From positions 1-64,000 of the forward strand of contig NZ_JBHMFC010000105.1 in NCBI RefSeq assembly GCF_042427585.1: a DNA stretch of 64,000 bases. Direction: 5' to 3'. The notes under the pieces are model-generated. The model worked only from the letters and a program-made list of their open reading frames with translations. It ran no database searches and was not told the origin of the DNA. The position numbers were made by a program, and so were the translations under genes. Of the stretch, positions 17,861-27,861 are shown one piece after another; within the stretch, counting starts at the first letter, position 1, and every line of letters starts with the position of its first letter. The DNA comes from Pseudalgibacter ostreae (GTDB taxonomy: Bacteria > Bacteroidota > Bacteroidia > Flavobacteriales > Flavobacteriaceae).

Positions 17861-17900
17861 CTACTTTGTCTTAACAGACAGGCAGATTTGCAATTTATCT

Positions 17901-20732
17901 ATGAGCGATTTTGAAGATTTTATTGAAGTTAAAGGCGCACGCGTCCATAATTTAAAGAATATTGATGTATCCATACCACGGGAAAAATTAGTGGTGATAA
18001 CAGGCTTATCGGGCAGCGGTAAATCCTCTTTAGCATTTGATACCATTTATGCCGAAGGACAGCGTCGCTATATAGAAACGTTTTCGGCATATGCTAGACA
18101 ATTTTTAGGAGGCTTAGAGCGTCCCGATGTCGATAAAATTGACGGCCTCTCCCCTGTTATTGCTATTGAACAGAAAACGACGAGCAAATCGCCGCGATCT
18201 ACTGTAGGAACTATTACCGAAATTTACGATTTTTTACGTCTATTATTTGCTAGAGCCAGTGATGCTTATAGCTATAATACAGGCGAAAAAATGGTAAGTT
18301 ATAATGACGAGCAGATAAAGGAACTGATTGTTAGTGATTTTAAAGGAAAACGCATTAACATTTTAGCACCCGTTGTACGATCTAGAAAAGGCCATTATCG
18401 AGAATTGTTTGAGCAAATCGCTAAACAAGGCTTTGTAAAAGTTAGAACAGATGGCGCTATCCAAGACCTTAAAAAAGGCATGAAGTTGGATCGCTACAAA
18501 ACCCACGATATCGAAATTGTTATCGATAGATTGGTTATTGATGGTTCTGCAGATAACGACAAACGCCTTACAGAAACCATCAATACCGCTATGTACCATG
18601 GCGAAGATATTTTAATGGTGCTAGACCAAGACACTAACGAGGCCCGTTATTTTAGTAGAAATTTAATGTGCCCGGCTTCGGGGATTTCATATCCAAACCC
18701 CGAGCCCAATAACTTTTCCTTTAACTCCCCAAAGGGCGCTTGCGATACCTGTAATGGTATTGGCAGTTTATATCAGGTAAACGAAAAGAAAATTATTCCA
18801 GACGATTCCTTATCCATAAAAGCTGGAGCATTGGCCCCTCATGGCCCTGCAAAAAACAGTTGGATTTTTAAGCAGTTTGAAACCATTGCACAACGCTTTG
18901 ACTTTAAATTGACCGATCCTTATAAGGATATCCCTGAAGCCGCCAAACAGATGATTCTATACGGTGGAAACGAGAAATTCTCCATAGAAAGTAAAATACT
19001 GGGCGTAACACGCGATTATAAAATCGATTTTGAGGGCGTTGCGCACTTTATTGAAAACCAATATAACACCGCAGAATCTGCTTCCTTAAAGCGCTGGGCA
19101 AAAGACTATATGGATAAGGTTGCCTGCCCTGTTTGCGAAGGGTCTCGTTTAAAAAAAGAGTCTCTGTACTTCAAAATCCATGAAAAGAATATTGCCCAAC
19201 TGGCAAATACCGATATCGTAGAATTATCGGAATGGTTTGCCAATTTGAATACCCATCTTTCAGAAAAACAATTAAAAATTGCTGAAGAGGTTATAAAAGA
19301 GATAAAAACCAGATTACAATTCCTTTTAGATGTAGGCTTGGATTACCTTTCCTTAAACAGAAGCTCGAAGTCCCTTTCGGGTGGCGAGGCACAGCGTATT
19401 CGTTTGGCCACCCAAATAGGTTCGCAATTGGTGGGTGTTTTATATATTCTAGACGAACCCAGTATTGGCTTACACCAACGTGATAACGAGAAATTAATAA
19501 ACTCGCTTGTTGCACTTCGCGACCTCGGAAACTCTATTATTGTAGTGGAGCATGATAAGGATATGATTGAGCGTGCCGATTATGTTATCGATATTGGACC
19601 TAAAGCAGGCAAATATGGTGGTGAAATTATTAGTGTGGGTACTCCAAATGAATTAAAAACCCACGATACACTTACGGCCGCATATCTAAATGGTACAAAA
19701 AAAATAGAAATCCCAGAACAGCGACGTGAAGGCAATGGTAAATTCTTAGAGCTAAAAGGCTGTACAGGAAACAACCTTAAAAATGTATCGGTAAAACTTC
19801 CTTTAGGAAAAATGATTGGTATTACGGGGGTTTCCGGTAGTGGAAAATCTACTTTAATCAATGAAACCCTCTACCCTATTTTAAACGCGTATTATTTTAA
19901 TGGCGTAAAAAAACCGATGCCCTATAAAAGCATTAAGGGCTTAGAGCATATCGATAAAGTAATAGACATTAACCAATCGCCTATTGGCAGAACTCCTAGA
20001 AGCAATCCTGCCACCTATACGGGTACCTTTGGGGAAATTAGGGCTTTATTTGCAAAGATACCAGAAGCTATGATACGTGGCTATAAAGCTGGAAGATTCA
20101 GTTTTAATGTAAAGGGCGGACGCTGTGAAACGTGTCAGGGCGGAGGTTTACGAGTTATAGAAATGAACTTTCTCCCAGATGTGTATGTTGAATGTGAAAC
20201 CTGCCAAGGCAAACGTTTTAACCGTGAAACCTTAGAAATCCGTTACAAGGGAAAATCTATTAGCGATGTCTTGAACATGACCATGAATGAAGCTGTAGAC
20301 TTTTTTGAACACATCCCGAAAATCCATAAAAAACTTAAAACCATTAAAGATGTCGGTTTAGGCTATATTACTTTAGGGCAGCAAAGTACAACACTTTCTG
20401 GCGGCGAAGCACAGCGTATAAAATTGGCAACCGAGTTAAGCAAACGCGATACCGGAAATACATTTTATATTCTGGACGAGCCTACCACGGGTCTACATTT
20501 TGAAGATATCCGTGTGCTTATGGTAGTTCTCAATAAATTAGCAGATAAAGGCAATACGGTTCTCATTATAGAACACAATCTAGATGTTATTAAAACAGTA
20601 GATTATATTATCGACATTGGCTACGAAGGTGGTAAAGGGGGGGGGAACATTATTGTAGAAGGTACACCAGAAGAAGTTGCTAAGCATAAAAAAAGCTATA
20701 CGGCGAAATTCCTGAAAAAAGAACTGATGTAA
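17901..20732 (+). CDS. uvrA: Excinuclease ABC subunit A
   Basis: A 943-residue ATPase that recognises DNA lesions in nucleotide-excision repair and loads UvrB. It has two ABC ATPase halves: Walker A ITGLSGSGKSSLAFD (about 33-47) and ITGVSGSGKSTLINE (about 639-653), with SLSGGEAQRIRLA and TLSGGEAQRIKLA signatures and DEP Walker B motifs. The second zinc module is complete (CETCQGGG...CETCQGKRF). The first has CPASG in place of CPxCG (Ser260 for Cys) followed by ACDTCNG, so one zinc ligand is missing; I recall the same change in other Bacteroidota UvrA proteins. A LOG-family gene follows 64 bp downstream. Confidence 0.97.
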   Translation: MSDFEDFIEVKGARVHNLKNIDVSIPREKLVVITGLSGSGKSSLAFDTIYAEGQRRYIETFSAYARQFLGGLERPDVDKIDGLSPVIAIEQKTTSKSPRSTVGTITEIYDFLRLLFARASDAYSYNTGEKMVSYNDEQIKELIVSDFKGKRINILAPVVRSRKGHYRELFEQIAKQGFVKVRTDGAIQDLKKGMKLDRYKTHDIEIVIDRLVIDGSADNDKRLTETINTAMYHGEDILMVLDQDTNEARYFSRNLMCPASGISYPNPEPNNFSFNSPKGACDTCNGIGSLYQVNEKKIIPDDSLSIKAGALAPHGPAKNSWIFKQFETIAQRFDFKLTDPYKDIPEAAKQMILYGGNEKFSIESKILGVTRDYKIDFEGVAHFIENQYNTAESASLKRWAKDYMDKVACPVCEGSRLKKESLYFKIHEKNIAQLANTDIVELSEWFANLNTHLSEKQLKIAEEVIKEIKTRLQFLLDVGLDYLSLNRSSKSLSGGEAQRIRLATQIGSQLVGVLYILDEPSIGLHQRDNEKLINSLVALRDLGNSIIVVEHDKDMIERADYVIDIGPKAGKYGGEIISVGTPNELKTHDTLTAAYLNGTKKIEIPEQRREGNGKFLELKGCTGNNLKNVSVKLPLGKMIGITGVSGSGKSTLINETLYPILNAYYFNGVKKPMPYKSIKGLEHIDKVIDINQSPIGRTPRSNPATYTGTFGEIRALFAKIPEAMIRGYKAGRFSFNVKGGRCETCQGGGLRVIEMNFLPDVYVECETCQGKRFNRETLEIRYKGKSISDVLNMTMNEAVDFFEHIPKIHKKLKTIKDVGLGYITLGQQSTTLSGGEAQRIKLATELSKRDTGNTFYILDEPTTGLHFEDIRVLMVVLNKLADKGNTVLIIEHNLDVIKTVDYIIDIGYEGGKGGGNIIVEGTPEEVAKHKKSYTAKFLKKELM

Positions 20733-20796
20733 AACACGGGCAACTTATATGCACATGCCCACAAGTATTACGTATAAAATATTAAAGATTTAGAAC

Positions 20797-21486
20797 ATGA
20801 GAAAAGAACAACATAGTAAGTATTGGAATGAAATAAAAACAAACGATTCTTGGGCCATTTTTAAAATTATGGGCGAATTTGTAAATGGTTACGAGAAACT
20901 CAGCAAAATAGGGCCTTGCGTATCCATATTTGGATCGGCAAGAACAAAACCGGACAATCCCTATTATCTTCTTGCAGAAAGCATTGCCAAGCGTATAGTA
21001 GAATCCGGTTATGGCATTATTACAGGCGGTGGCCCTGGCATTATGGAGGCGGGCAATAAAGGGGCTCATTTAGGCGGTGGCACTTCGGTAGGATTAAACA
21101 TCGACCTTCCTTTTGAACAGCACGACAATCCGTATATCGATCCTGATAAAAGTCTGGATTTCGACTATTTTTTTGTTAGAAAAGTTATGTTCGTTAAATA
21201 CTCCCAAGGTTTTGTTGTAATGCCTGGCGGCTTTGGTACTTTAGATGAGCTGTTTGAAGCCATTACCTTAATACAAACCCATAAAATCGAAAAATTCCCG
21301 ATTATATTAGTCGGTACAGAATTTTGGGAAGACCTCTTGTCATGGATAAAAAAAATACTTTTGGATAAGTTTGTCAGCATTAGTACAGAAGATTTAGACC
21401 TTGTACATTTGGTAGACACGCCAGAAGAAGTGATTACCATATTGGATAATTTCTATAAAGAATCTGGTTTAAGCCCTAACTTTTAA
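20797..21486 (+). CDS. LOG-family nucleotide 5'-monophosphate phosphoribohydrolase
   Basis: A 229-residue Rossmann-fold protein of the TIGR00730 / lysine-decarboxylase-like family. The two diagnostic motifs are present: GGGPGIMEAGNKGA (about 73-86) and PGGFGTLDE (about 146-154, the PGGxGTxxE signature with the catalytic Glu). Family members release a base from a nucleoside monophosphate (cytokinin-activating in plants and some bacteria). Many bacterial members were wrongly called lysine decarboxylases. Here it probably acts in nucleotide salvage or turnover; the substrate is unknown. It is likely co-transcribed with uvrA. Confidence 0.88.
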   Translation: MRKEQHSKYWNEIKTNDSWAIFKIMGEFVNGYEKLSKIGPCVSIFGSARTKPDNPYYLLAESIAKRIVESGYGIITGGGPGIMEAGNKGAHLGGGTSVGLNIDLPFEQHDNPYIDPDKSLDFDYFFVRKVMFVKYSQGFVVMPGGFGTLDELFEAITLIQTHKIEKFPIILVGTEFWEDLLSWIKKILLDKFVSISTEDLDLVHLVDTPEEVITILDNFYKESGLSPNF

Positions 21487-21553
21487 AATGGTTCGATAAG
21501 CGTTTAGTTAAAGTGCTTAATATACTAATCATATAAAAAATTATTTTTTAAAT

Positions 21554-24448
21554 ATGAATTTGTTATATTGCCATCACTTACATTTAATATGGATTTTAAA
21601 ATGGTATCAGAATAATTTGAGTATTCGTTTTTGTTACATACTCGTACTCCTTTTAATGAGTATGATTAGCTTTGGTCAGAACACCATAGATATAAAAGCT
21701 AAATTTGATATTGAAAAAAATCAAATATCAATTTCTCAAACCATACGATATCACAATACCACATCCGATACACTTAAAAGTGTTTATTTAAACGATTGGA
21801 ACCATAGTTATTCTTCAAAAAAAACACCCTTAGCCAAAAGGCTAACGGATGAGTATAAAACGGCTTTCCATTTTGCTAAGGAAGAAGAGCGAGGTTTTAC
21901 AACACTCATTTCACTTAAGCAATTTGATAAAAACCTTAGTTTTGAACGCTTAAAAAATAACCCAGATGTTATTAAAGTCATATTAAAAGACGTCTTACAG
22001 CCCCATACCTCTTATACACTTGAGCTCGATTACTTAATTAAAGTACCCCGCGATAAATTTACGAACTACGGCGCCGCTACAAATGGAGATTTAAATTTGA
22101 GATATTGGTATATTACACCTGCTGTTTATGATGGAGAATGGCAGTATTACAGTAATAAAAACTTGGATGACTTATTTATCCCTAAAGCCGATATTACTAT
22201 AAAAGCTGAATTTCCTAAAAACTATCATCTTACCTCCGAATTAAACAGGGTTAGCAACACGGAAACCCCTACAAATAAAACAGTTACGTTAGAAGGAAAA
22301 GATAGAGTATCCAGTAAACTGTTTTTAAATAAGGAATCCAAATTCACCGCCATCCAAAATGATAGCCTTGCTATTATTTCCGATATTGAAGAAAAAAACT
22401 TGGAACTATTGGAGAAAATCCTCATTACAGAAAAAATCACCAAATTCTTAAGTGATAATTTAGGGGCTTATCCACATGAAAGCTTAGTTCTAGCACAGTT
22501 AGAGGCTTCAAAAAATCCTGTATATGGGCTAAATTTTCTACCTAAATTTTTAAAAACCTATTCCACTAGTTTTCAATATGAACTAAAAATATTAAAAGTA
22601 ACACTTCAAAATTACCTAGAAAACACATTGCTTATCAACCCCAGAAAAGACCAATGGCTTTTTGACGGTATCCAAGTGTATTTTTTAATGAAGTATGTGG
22701 AGCTCTATTATCCAGATTTGAAGTTTTTAGGTTCCATGTCCAATATTTGGGGCATACGGTCGTTCCATGCAGCTAGCTTAAAGTACAACGACAAGTATAT
22801 TTTAGCCTATATGCTTATGGCCCGAACCAATAGAGACCAAATTTTGTCTATGCCAAAAGATTCTTTATTGAAGTTTAATGAGAATATTGGTAATAAATAT
22901 AAAGCTGGAATCGGTTTTCAGTATTTAGACGACTTTATAAATGCAGATGTTTTAGAAGTCACCATCAAATCGTTTTTAAAAGCATACAAACTCAAACCAA
23001 CCTCTCCAAAGGCCTTTGAAACCTATCTTAAAGCACAAACACCTAAAGATATTGATTGGTTCTTTAAAGATTACATAAATTCAAGAAGTAAAATTGATTT
23101 TAAAATAAAAAACGTTTCTAAAACCCAAGACTCTGTTACGCTTACCATAAAAAACAAGCGCCATAACAGTATGCCTATATCGCTTTATACGCTTAAAAAC
23201 GACAGTGTTATTTCCAAAATCTGGGTAGAAAACATTATAGGAAATAAAACGCTTACCATCCCCCGAAACCATGCCAACAAGCTGGTTTTAAATTATAACA
23301 ATGTGATTCCCGAAAACAACCTTAGAGACAATTGGAAATCATTAAAAGGGTTCTTTTTTAACAACAAACCTTTACAGTTTCGGCTTTTTAAAGATATTGA
23401 AGATCCCTATTACAACCAAGTGTTCTTTATGCCTATTTTAGAGTTCAATAACATCTACGATGGTATCGATATTGGTATTAGAACCTATAATAAAACCATT
23501 TTACGAAAACACTTTACCTACAGCCTCGAACCACAATACTCTCTAAAATCAAAATCTTTAACAGGTGGCGCATCTTTTTCTGTCAATCATTTTATCGAAA
23601 ACAAAAACTTATATGCCATTAGGTATGGGCTATCGGGAAGCTATAAATCGTACGCCAAAGATTTATTTGTTAGGCAAGTATCGCCATTCGTAAACTTTTC
23701 ATTTAGAGAAGACGATAATTTTCGATCCAATAAAAGAGATGTGCTAACGGTACGTTATGTGGATATTAAAAGAGATGATGATGTTCTCAATATATCAAAC
23801 TCCACAAAGCCCAATTACAGTATATTTAATGTAAAGTATCTAAAATCCAATAATAATTTAATTACCCATAATCAATGGGATACGGATCTTGAAATTGGAA
23901 AAACATTTTCAAAAATTGCCCTGAACTATGAATATAGAAAACTTTTTGAAAGTAACCGCCAACTGAATTTACGTTTTTTTACTGGTGCTTTTTTATATAA
24001 CAAAACACCTCTAGAAACAAATTATTTTAGTTTTGCACTAGACCGGCCTACAGATTATTTATTTGAATATAATTATTTAGGGCGTTCGGAAGCCAGCGGA
24101 ATCTTTAGTCAACAGTATATTGATGCTGAGGGAGGTTTTAAATCAAAGCTCGACACTCCATTTGCAAACCAATGGATTACAACGCTAAATAGCAGTACAA
24201 CCTTATGGAAATATGTTTTGGTTTATGGAGATATTGGATTGGTGAAAAACAAATTTAACAGTGCCAAATTAGTTTATGATTCTGGAATTCGCATCAACTT
24301 AGTTACAGATTATTTTGAAGTATATTTCCCCATATACTCTAATTTAGGCTGGGAAGTAGGCCAACCGCGCTACGATGAAAAAATTAGATTTAAATTCACG
24401 TTAGACCCGCAATCGTTATTAGGCTTATTTAGAAGACGTTGGTACTAA
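21554..24448 (+). CDS. Exported M1-peptidase-like protein, apparently catalytically dead, with C-terminal beta-barrel
   Basis: A 964-residue exported protein. The hydrophobic segment SIRFCYILVLLLMSMISFG is followed by Gln, consistent with a signal peptide. A TTG at 21617 would place it at the N-terminus, so the true start may be there rather than at 21554. Residues about 45-500 follow the M1 (aminopeptidase N) layout, but the zinc motif HExxH is replaced by FQYELKI (340-346) and the downstream E-containing helix reads WLFDGIQVY (368-376). The C-terminal ~350 residues are rich in alternating aromatic strands (FVNFSFREDD, YFSFALDRPTDY) and end in a terminal tyrosine, as in outer-membrane barrels. 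It probably sits in the outer membrane in a non-proteolytic role. Confidence 0.75.
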   Translation: MNLLYCHHLHLIWILKWYQNNLSIRFCYILVLLLMSMISFGQNTIDIKAKFDIEKNQISISQTIRYHNTTSDTLKSVYLNDWNHSYSSKKTPLAKRLTDEYKTAFHFAKEEERGFTTLISLKQFDKNLSFERLKNNPDVIKVILKDVLQPHTSYTLELDYLIKVPRDKFTNYGAATNGDLNLRYWYITPAVYDGEWQYYSNKNLDDLFIPKADITIKAEFPKNYHLTSELNRVSNTETPTNKTVTLEGKDRVSSKLFLNKESKFTAIQNDSLAIISDIEEKNLELLEKILITEKITKFLSDNLGAYPHESLVLAQLEASKNPVYGLNFLPKFLKTYSTSFQYELKILKVTLQNYLENTLLINPRKDQWLFDGIQVYFLMKYVELYYPDLKFLGSMSNIWGIRSFHAASLKYNDKYILAYMLMARTNRDQILSMPKDSLLKFNENIGNKYKAGIGFQYLDDFINADVLEVTIKSFLKAYKLKPTSPKAFETYLKAQTPKDIDWFFKDYINSRSKIDFKIKNVSKTQDSVTLTIKNKRHNSMPISLYTLKNDSVISKIWVENIIGNKTLTIPRNHANKLVLNYNNVIPENNLRDNWKSLKGFFFNNKPLQFRLFKDIEDPYYNQVFFMPILEFNNIYDGIDIGIRTYNKTILRKHFTYSLEPQYSLKSKSLTGGASFSVNHFIENKNLYAIRYGLSGSYKSYAKDLFVRQVSPFVNFSFREDDNFRSNKRDVLTVRYVDIKRDDDVLNISNSTKPNYSIFNVKYLKSNNNLITHNQWDTDLEIGKTFSKIALNYEYRKLFESNRQLNLRFFTGAFLYNKTPLETNYFSFALDRPTDYLFEYNYLGRSEASGIFSQQYIDAEGGFKSKLDTPFANQWITTLNSSTTLWKYVLVYGDIGLVKNKFNSAKLVYDSGIRINLVTDYFEVYFPIYSNLGWEVGQPRYDEKIRFKFTLDPQSLLGLFRRRWY

Positions 24449-24565
24449 ATTAGTTCTTTTTTTTATTTAATTCCCTTTCAAAACAGATCTTCAGCTCTCA
24501 TGGCAGTAAAACCGAATTCATCTGCATTCTATCAATATCTGCTACAGGATTAAAGGATTTTTAAA

Positions 24566-24596
24566 TTGTAATACTCCTAAAGTTTAACTATTTTTG
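24566..24596 (+). promoter_or_regulatory. Promoter of the E1 fusion gene
   Basis: TTG (24566-24568), a 20-bp spacer and TATTTTTG (24589-24596) give a full match to the Bacteroidota housekeeping promoter, 24 bp before the start codon. Confidence 0.7.
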
Positions 24597-24619
24597 CTAC
24601 ACGCGAAAAACCTGTTCAA

Positions 24620-27031
24620 ATGCAAACTATTCCCGATTTACAAAACAACATGTCTTTTGAAGATTTTAAAGCCGAAGTTTTAAAGGATTACAAAATGGCA
24701 GTTATGAGTAGGGAGTGTAGCCTCTTAGGACGTCGTGAAGTCCTTACTGGAAAAGCAAAATTCGGAATTTTTGGTGACGGTAAAGAAATCCCTCAAATAG
24801 CCATGGCAAAAGCCTTTTTAAAAGGCGATTGGCGATCTGGATATTACCGCGATCAAACTTTTATGATGGCGATTGGAGAGTATTCGATCGAGCAGTTTTT
24901 TTCAGGACTCTATGGCAATACCAATTTAGAGCATGAGCCCATGTCTGCGGGTCGCCAAATGGGCGGTCATTTTACCACACATCTTTTAGATGATCACGGA
25001 CAATGGAAGGATCAGACCCAGCAATACAATTCCAGTACAGACATATCCCCTACCGCCTCACAAATGCCTCGTCTTTTAGGCTTGGCGCAAGCGTCTAAAG
25101 TATACAGGAAATTAGATAACATCGATGCCTCTCGGTTTTCTGTAAAAGGCAATGAAGTAGCCTGGGGAACGATAGGAAATGCCAGTACCTCGGAAGGTGT
25201 GTTTTTTGAAACCATTAATGCTGCAGGTGTTTTACAAGTACCTATGATTATTAGTATTTGGGACGACGAATACGGTATTTCCGTACACGCCAAACACCAA
25301 ACTACCAAAGAAAACATTTCGGAAGTGCTAAAAGGATTTCAACGTGATTCTAAGAAGAACGGACTTGAAATACTTCGGGTTAAAGGTTGGGACTACCCTA
25401 ACGTTATGGAAACCTATATGGAAGCAGCCACTATTGCAAGAGAAGAACACGTTCCTGTACTTATTCATGTGGTGGAATTAACTCAACCACAAGGACATTC
25501 TACTTCTGGTTCTCACGAACGTTATAAAAGCAAAAAACGGCTTGCTTGGGAAGCCGATCATGATTGCAATAAAAAAATGCGGGAGTGGATTATCGAAAGT
25601 GGCATCGCCTCTAACGAAAGTCTACTAAATATAGAGCGTCTTATCAAAAAAGACGTACGTGACGGTAAAGAAAGAGCTTGGGCCACTTTTATAGAACCCG
25701 TAAAAAAAGAAAAACAAAACCTGCTTAGCGTTTTAAATAGCTTAGAAGGCGTTAGTAATAATGCAAAAAAAATAGCCTTTATAAAAAATGCCTTAGCAAA
25801 TATTAAAGAGCCCTCACGGAAAGAGATTTTATCCAGTGCAAGAAAAGCTCTTTACGCCTCTGCTGGCGAAACCCTAATAGAGCGCAAAAAACTATGCGAC
25901 TGGGTAAATCATTATTTTGAATCCATACAACCCAAATTCAGTTCCCACTTATACTCAGAATCTCAAAAAGCTTCAAAACACGTTAAGGAAATACAACCAA
26001 ATTATGATAGCGATGCGCCATTGGTAGATGGCAGAATCATTATTAGAGATAATTTTGATGCCATTTTTGATACTTATCCAGAAGCGCTTATTTTTGGAGA
26101 AGACACCGGTAATATTGGTGATGTAAACCAAGGTCTTGAAGGCCTACAACTCAAATATGGCGAGCCAAGGGTTGCCGATACAGGTATTCGGGAAGCTACC
26201 ATTATTGGCCAAGGTATCGGTATGGCCTTAAGAGGCTTGCGTCCTATTGCAGAAATTCAATATTTAGATTATTTATTGTACTGTTTGCAAATTATGAGCG
26301 ATGATTTGTCTACGTTACATTACCGAACAAAAGGACGTCAAAAAGCCCCACTTATTATTCGTACACGTGGCCATAGATTAGAAGGTATTTGGCATTCTGG
26401 CTCTCCAATGGGCGGTATTATCAATTTAATTAGAGGCATTCTGGTTTTGGTGCCAAGAAACATGATTAAAGCCGCCGGATTCTATAATACGCTTTTAAAA
26501 TGTGATGAACCCGCACTTGTTGTAGAATGCTTGAACGGCTATAGACTTAAAGAAAAAATGCCTAATAACATGGGGCGTTTTACCACACCTATTGGTGTAG
26601 TAGAAACTATAAAAGAAGGACGTGATATTACTTTGGTTTCTTATGGCTCAACGCTTCGCCTTGTCGAACAAGCCGCAAAAGAGCTTTCTGAAGTTGGTAT
26701 CGATGCCGAAATTATAGACATACAGTCCTTAATTCCTTTTGATATCAACCATGATATTGCCAAAAGTATTAAAAAAACAAATCGGGTGATGGTAATCGAT
26801 GAAGACGTTCCTGGAGGCGCTTCCGCATATATATTAAATGAAATCTTAAATGTTCAAAATACCTTTAGGTATTTAGATAGCGCTCCAAAAACCCTTACAG
26901 CCAAACCACATAGGCCGGCGTATGGTAGCGATGGCGATTATTTCTCAAAACCTTCTAACGAAGATATTTACGAAGCAGTTTATTATGTTATGCATGAAGT
27001 AAATCCTAGCCAATACCCAGCCTTAAGGTAA
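24620..27031 (+). CDS. 2-oxo acid dehydrogenase E1 component, alpha and beta fused
   Basis: An 803-residue thiamine-diphosphate enzyme that decarboxylates 2-oxo acids (branched-chain or pyruvate) for transfer to a lipoyl E2. Residues about 15-440 match the alpha subunit: the TPP motif appears in modified form, GNASTSEG (186-193) with the motif Asn at 200. Residues about 460-803 match the beta subunit (FGEDTG, GIREATIIGQGIGMA, LVSYGSTLRLVEQAA, VIDEDVPGGASA). Fusion of the two is common in Bacteroidota; elsewhere they are separate polypeptides. E2 and E3 genes are not in the window. A small hypothetical gene follows 14 bp downstream, probably in one transcript. Substrate preference cannot be read from sequence; the branched-chain type is my best guess. 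Confidence 0.9.
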   Translation: MQTIPDLQNNMSFEDFKAEVLKDYKMAVMSRECSLLGRREVLTGKAKFGIFGDGKEIPQIAMAKAFLKGDWRSGYYRDQTFMMAIGEYSIEQFFSGLYGNTNLEHEPMSAGRQMGGHFTTHLLDDHGQWKDQTQQYNSSTDISPTASQMPRLLGLAQASKVYRKLDNIDASRFSVKGNEVAWGTIGNASTSEGVFFETINAAGVLQVPMIISIWDDEYGISVHAKHQTTKENISEVLKGFQRDSKKNGLEILRVKGWDYPNVMETYMEAATIAREEHVPVLIHVVELTQPQGHSTSGSHERYKSKKRLAWEADHDCNKKMREWIIESGIASNESLLNIERLIKKDVRDGKERAWATFIEPVKKEKQNLLSVLNSLEGVSNNAKKIAFIKNALANIKEPSRKEILSSARKALYASAGETLIERKKLCDWVNHYFESIQPKFSSHLYSESQKASKHVKEIQPNYDSDAPLVDGRIIIRDNFDAIFDTYPEALIFGEDTGNIGDVNQGLEGLQLKYGEPRVADTGIREATIIGQGIGMALRGLRPIAEIQYLDYLLYCLQIMSDDLSTLHYRTKGRQKAPLIIRTRGHRLEGIWHSGSPMGGIINLIRGILVLVPRNMIKAAGFYNTLLKCDEPALVVECLNGYRLKEKMPNNMGRFTTPIGVVETIKEGRDITLVSYGSTLRLVEQAAKELSEVGIDAEIIDIQSLIPFDINHDIAKSIKKTNRVMVIDEDVPGGASAYILNEILNVQNTFRYLDSAPKTLTAKPHRPAYGSDGDYFSKPSNEDIYEAVYYVMHEVNPSQYPALR

Positions 27032-27045
27032 GTTTCTAAAGCATT

Positions 27046-27525
27046 ATGAAAGCTGTTCCGCTTAAAGTACTCAAAGACGAGTTAAAGGCCATCTCACACC
27101 AAGATCTTCAAGATTTATGTTTAAGGCTTTCCAGATTTAAAAAAGAAAACAAAGAGTTGCTCACATATCTTTTGTTTGAATCTTCTAATGAAGAAGCTTA
27201 TATAGAAAGCGTTAAAGTGCATATAGACGAACAATTTGAGGGCATCAATATTAAAAGCTATTTTTATATTCGGAAAAGTATGCGAAAAATATTAACGAAT
27301 ACCAAAAAGTATATTCGATACTCCCAAAACAAAGAAACAGAAGTTGAGCTTTTATTATATTTCTGCGAAAAACTAAAAAACTTCTCTCCAAGCATTAGAA
27401 ACAGCCAACAATTGATAAACATGTACAACCGGCAGCTATTACTTGTTAAAAAAATAGTTAGCTCGCTTCACGAAGATTTACAATATGATTACCATATAAA
27501 CATTGCGAGTTTACAGGACCTGTAG
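27046..27525 (+). CDS. Hypothetical helical protein
   Basis: A 159-residue soluble protein, predicted almost entirely helical and rich in Leu, Lys and Glu. It begins MKAVPLKVLKDELKAISHQDLQDLCLRL and includes FKKENKELLTYLLFE. It has no signal, membrane helix or recognisable active-site motif. The N-terminal pattern recalls small Bacteroidota proteins of unknown function that start with a Leu/Lys-rich helix hairpin. It starts 14 bp after the E1 fusion gene and is likely co-transcribed, but no functional link is evident. Confidence 0.75.
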   Translation: MKAVPLKVLKDELKAISHQDLQDLCLRLSRFKKENKELLTYLLFESSNEEAYIESVKVHIDEQFEGINIKSYFYIRKSMRKILTNTKKYIRYSQNKETEVELLLYFCEKLKNFSPSIRNSQQLINMYNRQLLLVKKIVSSLHEDLQYDYHINIASLQDL

Positions 27526-27672
27526 CAGCTGATAATATATTGAAAAAATCAATAAACCCACTTTATAAATCTTATAATACTTTTCAGTGTGAGACACTGC
27601 GGTAACAGAAACTATATAGGAATTAAAAAAAATAGAGAATTTTGTTTAAAAACCGAAATCAGATTTAAAATA

Positions 27673-27705
27673 AAAAAACACCTCGAAAAAGGTGTTTTTT
27701 ATTAA
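27673..27705. terminator. Bidirectional intrinsic terminator
   Basis: An 11-bp perfect inverted repeat AAAAAACACCT / AGGTGTTTTTT (27673-27683 with 27690-27700) separates the E1 operon from the minus-strand micro-gene and can serve both. Confidence 0.8.
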
Positions 27706-27721
27706 ATACATTATAAGTTAA

Positions 27722-27826
27722 TTAAGTACGTTTTGCTTTTTTAGCAATCTTTGCTGCTTTTTTCTCTTTAGGAGTTAAAGCAGCTTCTTTTTTTACATTT
27801 TTTTTTGCGTCTTGAGATTTTGCCAT
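27722..27826 (-). CDS. Lys/Ala-rich 34-residue micro-protein
   Basis: A short reading frame of 34 codons encodes MAKSQDAKKNVKKEAALTPK followed by EKKAAKIAKKAKRT. About a third of the residues are lysine, with no acidic cluster or membrane helix, so it is probably a nucleic-acid- or ribosome-associated peptide. Tiny Lys-rich proteins beginning MAKSQ are known to me from Flavobacteriaceae, always without assigned function. Support for reality: a clean ATG, a stop, a terminator 22 bp downstream, and an unusual but coherent composition. A 9-bp inverted repeat lies just upstream (27862-27890). Confidence 0.7.
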   Translation of the reverse strand: MAKSQDAKKNVKKEAALTPKEKKAAKIAKKAKRT

Positions 27827-27861
27827 AATAGTTTAAATTAATAATAGTTATGGAAGTAAAA

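Noticed and set aside
27585..27599. CAGTGT-GAG-ACACTG palindrome after the E1 operon
   Set aside because: Short perfect hairpin without a T tract; the real terminator is 75 bp further on.
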